Shown here one piece after another: positions 14,303 through 19,575 of a stretch of DNA of 19,575 bases (within the stretch, counting starts at the first letter, position 1; every line of letters begins with the position of its first letter). A program made the translations under genes and the position numbers. Below the pieces are notes generated by a model. That model saw only the letters and a program-made list of their open reading frames with translations. It had not been told where the DNA came from and did no database searches. The stretch comes from Oceanospirillales bacterium (GTDB lineage: Bacteria > Pseudomonadota > Gammaproteobacteria > Xanthomonadales > SZUA-36): positions 1-19,575 of the forward strand of contig QIKG01000118.1 of the NCBI GenBank assembly GCA_003232965.1, written 5' to 3'.

Positions 14303-15378
14303 GCTGCATCCTCTTCAGGTTTCACGTGTTGGCTCTTGACGACAGCAGACTTAACTATGTTCTCTGCTATATTAGCTAGAGAAGACTTTGCAATTTCAGC
14401 AACGTCTACGGCCTCTGTCGTGCTAAGTAATGATACATCTATTGTTGTTTTCAAAATCTTGTTTGCAAACTCCACTAGTTCGGCTTCATCATCAGAAAAC
14501 CGTTCACGATCAGCCAGAATACGCGCTGTTTCTTCAGCATTACGTTTCTTTTCAGCTTCAATTTCATCAGCCTTTTGTTTTTCAATAGCGGCATCATGTT
14601 CTTTCTGGCGTTCCTCGGCGGCGATTCTTTCAACCTCTGCCAGTTTGACTTTTTCGGCCTCTGCTTTCTCAGCTTCAAAATCAGCACGTTCTTTTGCAAG
14701 TTTCTCAGCTTCCTTATCCGCAACGGCTTGCTGTTCTGCTTTCTGCCGGTCTATCTCATCCTGCTGTGCCTCAAGTTCTTTGCGCTGTGCCTCCTGTTTG
14801 ACTGCCTCAGCGGCTACCTGGGCGGCTTTTTCTTCCCGTGCAAGGGCTAGGCCAAGCATTTTATTTAACTCTTGCAGGGTGGCTTCTTTTGCGAGTGCAA
14901 TGACCTCTAAAAACTCCTGATGCTTCTCTTCGTTTGCGTCGAATTTCTCAGCTGCATTGATTGCGAACCTTATACTCTCAACATCTTGTATGCAATTAAC
15001 AAGATCTTTCATCCACCTGATATCAACCTCAATTGACTCAATGCGTTTTTGCTCTTTCTCAGCCTCTTCGAGCCTCATGCGCTCTGCCTTATCATCTTCT
15101 GCCTTTTTGGCTTCAATGAAGGGGTTTTCAAGGCCGACAATGACATTGTTTATTTTCTTTGCTTCCCCGTTGATTAGCTCTAGGTGCTTTCTTGCCTCAG
15201 CACCTAGCTCCTTGCGTTTTTTATCCAGTGCAACTCGGTAGCCCTTCAGTTCTTTACGACCCTCTTCGCCCTCTGCATAGCCTTCAGCATTTGAATAATC
15301 AGGCACAGTCGAAAGCCTTTTTTTAAGATCATCCAGTGCGAGGGCGGTTTCAGAATATTCGGTTATTTCAGTTTTCAT
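14299..15378 (-). CDS. Coiled-coil recombination-associated protein
   Basis: 359 aa, ATG in an ATGA overlap with the exonuclease stop. The N-terminal part (about 10-100) is helical (LKKRLSTVPDY, then ELKGYRVALDKKRKELG and NPFIEAKKAE) and resembles proteins of the DUF1351 type found beside phage annealing proteins. Residues about 170-295 are a long Ala/Glu/Lys coiled coil (REEKAAQVAAEAVKQEAQ and similar). A C-terminal helical module (about 296-345) contains VDVAEIAKSSLANIAENIV. Its position between exonuclease and SSB, with stop-start overlaps on both sides, argues for a role as a partner or scaffold in the phage's homologous recombination. No catalytic motif. Confidence 0.85.
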   Translation of the reverse strand: MKTEITEYSETALALDDLKKRLSTVPDYSNAEGYAEGEEGRKELKGYRVALDKKRKELGAEARKHLELINGEAKKINNVIVGLENPFIEAKKAEDDKAERMRLEEAEKEQKRIESIEVDIRWMKDLVNCIQDVESIRFAINAAEKFDANEEKHQEFLEVIALAKEATLQELNKMLGLALAREEKAAQVAAEAVKQEAQRKELEAQQDEIDRQKAEQQAVADKEAEKLAKERADFEAEKAEAEKVKLAEVERIAAEERQKEHDAAIEKQKADEIEAEKKRNAEETARILADRERFSDDEAELVEFANKILKTTIDVSLLSTTEAVDVAEIAKSSLANIAENIVKSAVVKSQHVKPEEDAA

Positions 15379-15995
15379 AGATATTTCTCCATCATCTTTA
15401 AAAGTCTATCGCGTTCTGCGAGAACTGCGGTTATTTGTAATGTCAGCGTGGTAAAAAATGCTTCATCTGGTAGCTGTCTAATAACCAAGTGAGGCAAGTC
15501 TGGGTGGTGGTACTGTAGATCACAGTAACTTTTATCCGTAACGAGCATTAGCATTTTGCACTGCGGGATATACGTCGGCTGGGCCTTACCATGCCTGTCA
15601 TAATAATCCAATGCTTCAATATGCTTTTTTGCCGATAAATTCTTAGTTTCAAGAATTCCATCATCGCCCAGGAATCTATCTGGCGAACACCCCATCCGTC
15701 CAAGATCATCGGTTACGAATCCAACAACCTGCGGGTTGCAATCATATTCAAATGCGTATGCGTCAGCAGCTAATGGTTCCAACTCATGCCCTCTTTCTGT
15801 ATGCCGGTTCCCCTCCCATGTATCCAGCGGCTTCCCAGCCCACTTGTCGCCGGCCAGTGTTTTGGCATACTCAGGCAGACTCTTTGATAGCCCTCCCGTA
15901 CTTGTGACTAATTTTGACGCACAGCTGGCCGTAGGTATGCCGCACCTAATGATCATCCATTCGTCAGTGTTCTGTTTGACATCATGTATAATCAT
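15375..15995 (-). CDS. YqaJ-type 5'-3' DNA exonuclease
   Basis: 206 aa. It belongs to the YqaJ/lambda-exonuclease group of PD-(D/E)xK nucleases, which resect double-stranded ends to expose 3' single strands. Visible motifs: WMIIRCGIPTAS near the N-terminus (13-24), RGHELEP (68-74, Glu73), SPDRF (Asp106), ILETKNL (Glu116 and Lys118, the E-x-K catalytic pair), and PQCKMLML (Gln145, Lys147). All expected catalytic positions are present. Length fits the family. ATG with SD GAGGAAA; its start overlaps the ERF stop (ATGA), and its stop overlaps the coiled-coil gene. It would work with the annealing protein encoded just upstream. Confidence 0.95.
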   Translation of the reverse strand: MIIHDVKQNTDEWMIIRCGIPTASCASKLVTSTGGLSKSLPEYAKTLAGDKWAGKPLDTWEGNRHTERGHELEPLAADAYAFEYDCNPQVVGFVTDDLGRMGCSPDRFLGDDGILETKNLSAKKHIEALDYYDRHGKAQPTYIPQCKMLMLVTDKSYCDLQYHHPDLPHLVIRQLPDEAFFTTLTLQITAVLAERDRLLKMMEKYL

Positions 15996-16762
15996 TTTTG
16001 TTTCCTCTTAATCATTGCTACTACTGAATTGTAAGCACCAGCGTTTATTTCAGATATCTTCTTTACCTTGGCCCACTTCAAAAATAATGCCTTATTTGCC
16101 CCAGTAGAATCAAGTAAATCCTGAATCGTAGCTTGCTGTTCCTCAGTAATGGTTTCAACCGGATTTCCTGCCTGGTTCCCGTCATCATCAAATTCGCCGA
16201 CAGCAATGTTGAATATCTTTTTCTCCAGGTATCTCATGCCATAGGAGTCAGCCGAAGCATTGGCATGGGTTGGCGTCATCATCACAACTCCTTTAATTCC
16301 AGCATTCACCACAGGCACGTCCTTGTGATAAGTCCGGCTAAACCCGTCTTCATGGCTGACATAGCACAAAACTCTGATATACCCATCCTTGTCTGTATCG
16401 CCCTCATCAAAACTAAGGGATAACCCCTCATGAGTGTAGATCGGGCGCAAAATACCATCAAGCTGTGCATGTGAGGCGTATTTACTTCTTGTTTGCGGGT
16501 TGTTCGCATCAGCAGATATAGGCCTCATATTGGCCTGTGCGCGTGACATTGCACGAACAAAAGCCTGCTCTGCCTTTTTTTCTTCAATCCGCTCCTTCAT
16601 TTCAAGCATTTTCTCGAGCCGATCAATCGGTATTTCAGGTGTCATGACGATCTTCTCGATCATCGCTATCATTTGATCGCCGCTCTGTTGAGGAAGAAGC
16701 CCCCCGTCTGCAGGGACTATCTGTGCCTGCTTTGCTACCACTACTTCTGCTTTATCTGTCAT
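15992..16762 (-). CDS. erf: ERF-family single-strand annealing recombinase
   Basis: 256 aa, ATG behind a strong SD (GGAGGAAAT). The ERF core lies at about 62-195: KKAEQAFVRAMSRAQANM, then SKYASHAQLDGILRPIYT, LSLSFDE, and MTPTHANASADSYGMRYLE followed by KKIFNIAVGE. ERF proteins anneal complementary single strands and drive recombination and genome circularisation in phages such as P22. The C-terminal 50 residues (ITEEQQATIQDLLDSTGANK and following) form a separate small helical domain. It is the first gene of the recombination cassette and is coupled to the exonuclease. Confidence 0.95.
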   Translation of the reverse strand: MTDKAEVVVAKQAQIVPADGGLLPQQSGDQMIAMIEKIVMTPEIPIDRLEKMLEMKERIEEKKAEQAFVRAMSRAQANMRPISADANNPQTRSKYASHAQLDGILRPIYTHEGLSLSFDEGDTDKDGYIRVLCYVSHEDGFSRTYHKDVPVVNAGIKGVVMMTPTHANASADSYGMRYLEKKIFNIAVGEFDDDGNQAGNPVETITEEQQATIQDLLDSTGANKALFLKWAKVKKISEINAGAYNSVVAMIKRKQK

Positions 16763-16788
16763 TTCATTTCCTCCAACATTTCCTGATA

Positions 16789-16962
16789 TTAACTATCATA
16801 AGATTCTCCAGCAATTTCATACATGCCATCACAATAACCACATTTCCCTCCCTCATTTATCCCCGGCTGATCTTCACGCTCATGGCCACATTTATTGCAT
16901 TTCCAAAGTAACATAAAATTTCGCTCTCTTGCCTCATCACAATATCTATAATCATCATACAT
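16789..16962 (-). CDS. 57-aa zinc-ribbon protein
   Basis: The start is taken as the ATG at 16960-16962, with SD GGAGGAAG, rather than the upstream in-frame ATG at 16992, which lies inside the preceding gene. Four cysteines form a rubredoxin/zinc-ribbon layout: CNKCGHE (Cys22, Cys25) and CGYCDG (Cys41, Cys44). It overlaps the end of the preceding gene by 8 bases and lies just upstream of the ERF gene. It could be a small nucleic-acid- or protein-binding adaptor. Confidence 0.85.
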   Translation of the reverse strand: MYDDYRYCDEARERNFMLLWKCNKCGHEREDQPGINEGGKCGYCDGMYEIAGESYDS

Positions 16963-17137
16963 TTTCTTCCTCCAAATCTTGTCTAAGATCAATTAGTGTA
17001 GCCATTGCTGTTTCAAGCGTTCCGTTTTCAATGCAGTCCATCGCCTTATCAATCTCTTCAATAATGTCACTTGATGTCACTATGATGGGATCTGCTTCTG
17101 TCTTTTCTGGCCTGCTGTTTATGTCTGGCCGTCTCAT
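16955..17137 (-). CDS. 60-aa acidic helical protein
   Basis: ATG in an ATGA overlap with the upstream stop. After a polar start (RRPDINSRPEKTEADP) the rest is two amphipathic helices (SDIIEEIDKAMDCIENG, then LETAMATLIDLRQDLEEE). No domain recognised; it could be a small dimeric adaptor. The ribosome-binding site is weak, so translation probably relies on coupling. Confidence 0.75.
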   Translation of the reverse strand: MRRPDINSRPEKTEADPIIVTSSDIIEEIDKAMDCIENGTLETAMATLIDLRQDLEEENV

Positions 17138-17421
17138 TTCTTAATCACTTCTTCAAATTCAATCTGATTTGAATCTGGGTAGGCAGCATTACTCTTAGCA
17201 TCACCCCTGGTATCCCATGTAACACTGCTGATCTGTCCGTCGTGTTCATTGTACCAGTGCCGCCTCGGTTTGGGCTTTACCCTGTACTCAAACATATCAA
17301 AGTCCAGCCAGCCGACTTTTCTAAGGCGATCAGCCCAGTTCCCGCCAGACACCTTCCGGCACTGAACCCCGATGCCCTCATCAATAGCGCGTACAATTTC
17401 GCACTTCTCTTCTGTGTTCAT
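17134..17421 (-). CDS. 95-aa early phage protein (RVKPKPRRxWYN type)
   Basis: The start is taken as the ATG at 17419-17421 (MNTEEKCE), which overlaps the upstream stop (ATGA) and has SD AGAGGAA; a longer in-frame reading from 17454 lies inside that gene. The pattern NWADRLRKVGWLDFDMFEYRV, then KPKPRRHWYNEHDG, occurs in many small phage proteins in which a Trp-Asp-(F/Y) element precedes FEYRVKP and a Trp-Tyr motif. Function is unknown. Coupled at both ends. Confidence 0.85.
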   Translation of the reverse strand: MNTEEKCEIVRAIDEGIGVQCRKVSGGNWADRLRKVGWLDFDMFEYRVKPKPRRHWYNEHDGQISSVTWDTRGDAKSNAAYPDSNQIEFEEVIKK

Positions 17422-17849
17422 GCTGATTCCTCTTTTTTGTTTAGCCTGTTGCACTCATTATTTGCGGCCTCTAATGTTGCAAATAGTTTGTCTACATTAT
17501 GAAGTGTCCCGCTCCCTATGCCTGTTTCGTAACACATTACAGTTTCTTTTTTTGTCATTTTGTCAGGATCGTATACTCCGATATTATTAAATATCCCTGT
17601 CTGCTTTAAGCTTTTTATTTCTACCCTTATCTCGCCAACTGTTAATAGCTCACCAACTTGCCACGATTCACCAGAACTTATAGTTATTGACTTATTGCCC
17701 CAACATCTGCCGCAATTTACGGTTGTACCATCAAACCACGACATTTTGCCCTCCCCATTACACTGAGGGCATTTTTCTGTTTTTCTTTTCCTTGCTCTCG
17801 ATATAGGGAAAACTTCCTGGTTAAGTGCAAATTTAGATTCATGCTTCAC
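17418..17849 (-). CDS. 143-aa protein with DnaJ-like CxxCxGxG zinc module
   Basis: The start is taken as the GTG at 17847-17849, which overlaps the upstream stop (GTGA) with GGGG 8 bases before it; the longer in-frame ATG at 17915 would overlap the upstream gene extensively. A basic N-terminus (SRARKRKTEK) leads to CPQCNGEG (Cys27, Cys30) and NCGRCWGNK (Cys46, Cys49), one zinc unit of the DnaJ cysteine-rich type. A beta-rich domain (SWQVGELLTVGEIRVEIKSL) and a C-terminal helix (DKLFATLEAANNECNRLN) follow. The zinc unit with a small barrel suggests an adaptor or nucleic-acid-binding role. It ends KKEESA, where the last codons supply the next gene's SD. Confidence 0.8.
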   Translation of the reverse strand: MKHESKFALNQEVFPISRARKRKTEKCPQCNGEGKMSWFDGTTVNCGRCWGNKSITISSGESWQVGELLTVGEIRVEIKSLKQTGIFNNIGVYDPDKMTKKETVMCYETGIGSGTLHNVDKLFATLEAANNECNRLNKKEESA

Positions 17850-18031
17850 ATTCCTATCCCCATTTCTTTTAGTCTCTCTGTTAGGGGACTTAGTGAAAAA
17901 AAGATCACTGGCCACATTAATAAATTACCAACCACAAGCCCTGCGATTTTGTTGTACATAGATACTATCGGCAAAACTCCAAAAATTATGCCGACCCCCC
18001 ATATTATCCATTGCCATTCATGCGTCGTCAC
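17846..18031 (-). CDS. 61-aa double-pass membrane protein (GTG start)
   Basis: The GTG at 18029-18031 overlaps the upstream stop (GTGA), with SD GAGGAA 6 bases upstream. Two hydrophobic segments (WQWIIWGVGIIFGVLPIV and IAGLVVGNLLMWPVIFFSL) are separated by SMYNK, and the end is basic to acidic (TERLKEMGIGM). It would sit in the inner membrane as a hairpin. Small hairpin proteins of early phage operons include exclusion and antiholin-like factors, but there is no specific match here. Confidence 0.8.
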   Translation of the reverse strand: MTTHEWQWIIWGVGIIFGVLPIVSMYNKIAGLVVGNLLMWPVIFFSLSPLTERLKEMGIGM

Positions 18032-18267
18032 GCTGATTCCTCAAGGCATTTCTGGTGTTCAATAATGGTGCAAGTCAATTCTTTTGCTGCGAGTTTTGCT
18101 GTATCTACGATCCCGTCGGCGCAAACTCTGAATAATTCATCACATTTTTCTGGAGTAAGCTTGATTGCAACAAGGCCAAGTTCATTATCAAATTGTATTT
18201 TACCTACATACTGGCCTTTATCTGTTCCCCACAGTTGACGTTCTATCTCTAACTTTAATAGATTCAT
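18028..18267 (-). CDS. 79-aa small early phage protein
   Basis: ATG in an ATGA overlap with the upstream stop; SD GGGGAA. The N-terminal part (LLKLEIERQLWGTDKGQYV) leads to a beta segment (GKIQFDNELGLVAIKLTPEK) and a C-terminal helix with three cysteines (CDELFRVCADGIVDTAKLA, then ELTCTIIEHQKCLEESA). No recognised domain. Its last codons (EESA) encode the SD of the next gene, the same junction as at 17418. Confidence 0.8.
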   Translation of the reverse strand: MNLLKLEIERQLWGTDKGQYVGKIQFDNELGLVAIKLTPEKCDELFRVCADGIVDTAKLAAKELTCTIIEHQKCLEESA

Positions 18268-18548
18268 TTTAATTCCCCGCCTGATTCATCATACAATTTA
18301 ACCCTTTTGTGATAAGCTGTTGTTTCTATTAGCATATAGTCCATTTTTTCACCTTCATCATCCACATAGCTCATACGGTATGGTTCAGCAGCTTGATCTA
18401 TCTCGATCTCATTCGGATAGAATTCGTTACCTTCACCCTCGATGATATCTTGTATCTCTCGTCTTGCTGTGCGATAAGCGTCCTGGCCATCCTCGTAGAC
18501 CCCGACTATTCCCATGCCAGAAAGATCAAAGACTGTGTAGATTTTCAT
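18264..18548 (-). CDS. 94-aa acidic early phage protein
   Basis: ATG with a good SD (AGGAGAATGG). The first part has beta-strand character (KIYTVFDLSGMGIVGVYE), followed by a helix (GQDAYRTARREIQDI) and a second acidic half with Tyr residues (EPYRMSYVDDEGEKMDYML). Overall it is acidic and soluble, with no membrane segment. Family not identified. The stop overlaps the next gene (ATGA). Confidence 0.8.
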   Translation of the reverse strand: MKIYTVFDLSGMGIVGVYEDGQDAYRTARREIQDIIEGEGNEFYPNEIEIDQAAEPYRMSYVDDEGEKMDYMLIETTAYHKRVKLYDESGGELK

Positions 18549-18561
18549 GTTTCCATTCTCC

Positions 18562-18762
18562 TTATTTAACTGTGTATAGTTCGCGTTTCCAGTTTCTTGG
18601 GGGTTCGCACAATGCTATTTGCTCACACTTACCACAATCTGGTATCCAAATAAGCGCCCCTTCTTCTGGTTCATTATCGTAGGCGAAACATTCACCGCCA
18701 CTATCCGTTGCTATATAATATGCCCAGTCAGGGATTACAATCTCGAAGATCATTGTCCTCAT
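18562..18762 (-). CDS. 66-aa protein with CxxC motif
   Basis: The start is taken as the ATG at 18762, with GAGG 8 bases upstream; an ATG three codons later is possible. A beta-rich start (IFEIVIPDWAYYIATD) leads to an acidic stretch (DNEPEEGALIWIPDC) and GKCEQIALCEPP, giving Cys residues at 25, 43, 46 and 52 that could hold one metal ion. It ends in RNWKRELYTVK. Function unknown. Confidence 0.8.
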   Translation of the reverse strand: MRTMIFEIVIPDWAYYIATDSGGECFAYDNEPEEGALIWIPDCGKCEQIALCEPPRNWKRELYTVK

Positions 18763-18772
18763 TGATCCAGCC

Positions 18773-18985
18773 TCATATCAAATTTATTGCCTTAATAATT
18801 CCATTCAAATCAATGGCGCCAACTTCCTGCATGAGGATCGTTCTTTTAACTTCTCTGGTCATTGTTGTCATCGGGGTATAGGCGTATTCTTCGCCTCCTT
18901 CTTTGTTCTTATTCCCTGTGCGCGCCCATTCGTGGCCCTCATATTCCTCTCTTTCTGTCCTGGTTATCTCTATTTTGTATTTCAT
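18773..18985 (-). CDS. 70-aa early phage protein with charged N-terminus
   Basis: ATG with an optimal SD (GGAGGTTGAT), which overlaps the stop region of the upstream 28-aa gene. The N-terminal half is highly charged (KIEITRTEREEYEGHEWAR, then KNKEGGEEYAYTP); the second half is helical (EVKRTILMQEVGAIDLNGI). No domain recognised. The MKYKIEITRTER...EYEG opening is the kind seen in small early proteins of phages of Gram-negative hosts, but that is not specific. Confidence 0.8.
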   Translation of the reverse strand: MKYKIEITRTEREEYEGHEWARTGNKNKEGGEEYAYTPMTTMTREVKRTILMQEVGAIDLNGIIKAINLI

Positions 18986-18986
18986 A

Positions 18987-19073
18987 TCAACCTCCGAAAA
19001 TCCAGCTTGTGATTAAATAAAGTGCCGTGAAAAAATAGGTTACTAATAATAGTCCCGGGATGTTTATGTTCAT
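18987..19073 (-). CDS. 28-aa single-pass membrane peptide
   Basis: ATG at 19071-19073 with GGAG 7 bases upstream; the TGA at 18987-18989 lies one base before the next ATG. After MNINIPG there is one hydrophobic segment (LLLVTYFFTALYLITSWIF). The Gly-Gly end codons form the SD of the downstream gene, tying the two together. It is probably an inner-membrane micropeptide of unknown role. Confidence 0.65.
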   Translation of the reverse strand: MNINIPGLLLVTYFFTALYLITSWIFGG

Positions 19074-19088
19074 GTCGTACTCCGAAAA

Positions 19089-19367
19089 TTAAGCAGAAAT
19101 AGAGGCCACTACGCGCTCACATTCCCCGTTTCCAATGTCCCGATCATAGAGTTCCGTGCGTAACTCATCACCACTTAAATCAATCTTCATTACTCGTCCG
19201 TGCACATAATCAAAATATGTCTGGCCGCTATCAAGCAGCTCCTGTGCTTCAGCTTCTGTCATATCATTTTCAGTGTAATGTAAAAAACCAAGCCTCTGAG
19301 GCGCGGAATTGTTATATAGAGCTGCCAAAATTACTGCTTTATTCTGCCCTTTAATGTTTATGCCCAT
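19089..19367 (-). CDS. 92-aa conserved phage protein (first gene of early operon)
   Basis: The start is taken as the ATG at 19365-19367 (MGINIKGQNK), with SD AGGAG 8 bases upstream; the longer reading from 19406 would begin at the transcription start. It belongs to a widespread small phage family with the order KAVILAALYNNSAPQRLGF, then HYTENDMTEAEAQELLD, then TYFDYVHGRVMKIDLSGD and ELYDRDIGNG. The family is common at the start of early regions in phages and prophages of proteobacteria, and its biochemical role has not been established as far as I know. It is transcribed from the strong promoter just upstream. Confidence 0.9.
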   Translation of the reverse strand: MGINIKGQNKAVILAALYNNSAPQRLGFLHYTENDMTEAEAQELLDSGQTYFDYVHGRVMKIDLSGDELRTELYDRDIGNGECERVVASISA

Positions 19368-19411
19368 TTCTTTTTCTCCTGTCTTAGTTAATAGCAGTAT
19401 TGCCACCTATA

Positions 19412-19440
19412 AATATACGAGCATTAACTTGACGTGTCAA
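19412..19440 (-). promoter_or_regulatory. Sigma70 promoter of the early operon
   Basis: On the minus strand, TTGACA (19435-19440, a perfect -35 box) is followed after exactly 17 bases by TATATT (19412-19417, a -10 box differing from consensus at one position). Transcription would start near 19405, about 38 bases before the first ATG. It is the only strong promoter I see for the whole minus-strand operon. Confidence 0.85.
19429..19440. promoter_or_regulatory. Inverted repeat TTGAC-GT-GTCAA, candidate operator
   Basis: The two abutting -35 boxes of the divergent promoters form a five-base inverted repeat with a two-base centre. A dimeric regulator bound here would cover both promoters. That part of the symmetry arises simply from the two -35 boxes weakens the case for a dedicated operator. 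Confidence 0.45.
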
Positions 19441-19458
19441 CACTTTCTGGCGTAAACT
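19429..19458 (+). promoter_or_regulatory. Divergent promoter for the right-edge gene
   Basis: TTGACG (19429-19434) and TAAACT (19453-19458) are separated by 18 bases, giving a plausible sigma70 promoter for the plus-strand gene at 19485. Its -35 box abuts the -35 box of the early promoter. Confidence 0.6.
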
Positions 19459-19484
19459 ACAAATTAATCGCAAAAGGGGACGGA

Positions 19485-19575
19485 ATGAAGCCGAATAAAA
19501 GAGATCGTTTAAATATCAGGGTAAGAATTAAGTGGTTGAAAAATCTACGATCTGCCTGCCGCCTATCTGGGTTAT
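19485..19575 (+). CDS. Start of a divergent regulator-like gene, cut by window
   Basis: ATG at 19485 with SD AGGGGACGGA just upstream and a plausible promoter behind it. The 30 visible residues are basic (MKPNKRDRLNIRVRIKW, then LKNLRSACRLSGL). A strand of the RLNIRV type followed by a helix recalls ribbon-helix-helix (Arc/CopG-like) proteins, and the divergent position is typical of phage repressors or Cro-like regulators. Only about 30 residues are visible, so the assignment is tentative; it may be a different DNA-binding protein. Confidence 0.65.
   Translation, partial: MKPNKRDRLNIRVRIKWLKNLRSACRLSGL

Noticed and set aside
14336..14920. 194-codon Ser/Ala-rich open frame on the plus strand
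   Set aside because: It is the mirror of the Glu/Lys/Ala coiled coil on the other strand; low-complexity Ser-Ala-Phe runs reflect that.
17418..17849. DnaJ-type co-chaperone
   Set aside because: Only one CxxCxGxG-type zinc unit is present, and there is no J domain with an HPD motif.
1..19575. CRISPR array, tRNA genes, insertion sequence or attachment site
   Set aside because: No regularly spaced direct repeats, no cloverleaf-like segments, no transposase and no integrase were seen on either strand.

Overview
The window is a piece of a tailed double-stranded DNA bacteriophage or prophage. It has a late, virion-type gene block on the plus strand (1-9785) facing a long early, recombination-type operon on the minus strand (9799-19440). 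The packed gene order, the 4-base ATGA/GTGA stop-start overlaps, the ERF / YqaJ-exonuclease / SSB recombination set and the giant multidomain polyvalent protein together support a phage. The giant-protein architecture and several small early families are known from podovirus-like phages and prophages of proteobacteria, so a proteobacterial host is my best inference. No host gene, integrase, tRNA, terminase, capsid or lysis gene is visible, so lifestyle and exact host cannot be fixed.

Left block (plus strand): the 3' part of a long coiled-coil virion-like protein, a 348-aa Gly/Asn/Pro-rich protein, a 2561-aa polyvalent protein (about 39% of the window), and a 97-aa polar protein. The giant protein carries, in order: a doubled YDFLD-type motif, Gly/Ala-rich hydrophobic stretches, five degenerate helical repeats, a DdrB/ParB-like domain, an inorganic-pyrophosphatase-like domain, an HExxH zincin, and a long C-terminal region with hydrophobic segments and a basic tail. 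By analogy with described polyvalent proteins it is probably packaged and delivered with the DNA, to protect it or subdue the host.

Right block (minus strand): about 32 genes read leftwards from one near-consensus sigma70 promoter (19412-19440). First come eleven small genes: regulators, zinc ribbons and membrane peptides. Next is the recombination cassette ERF annealing protein, YqaJ-type exonuclease, coiled-coil protein and SSB. About seventeen more small genes follow, some with internal duplications and several encoding single- or double-pass membrane proteins. At least seven genes of 23-56 aa lie outside the usual ORF length cutoff; most are supported by SD sites or by exact coupling to their neighbours. 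The two blocks converge within 13 bases at 9786-9798 with no obvious terminator.

Right edge: a plus-strand gene begins at 19485, divergent from the early operon. The -35 boxes of the two divergent promoters together form the inverted repeat TTGAC-GT-GTCAA, suggesting a shared control point. Its product is cut off by the window; it looks like a small DNA-binding regulator but this is tentative. No stretch over 300 bases lacks a gene.
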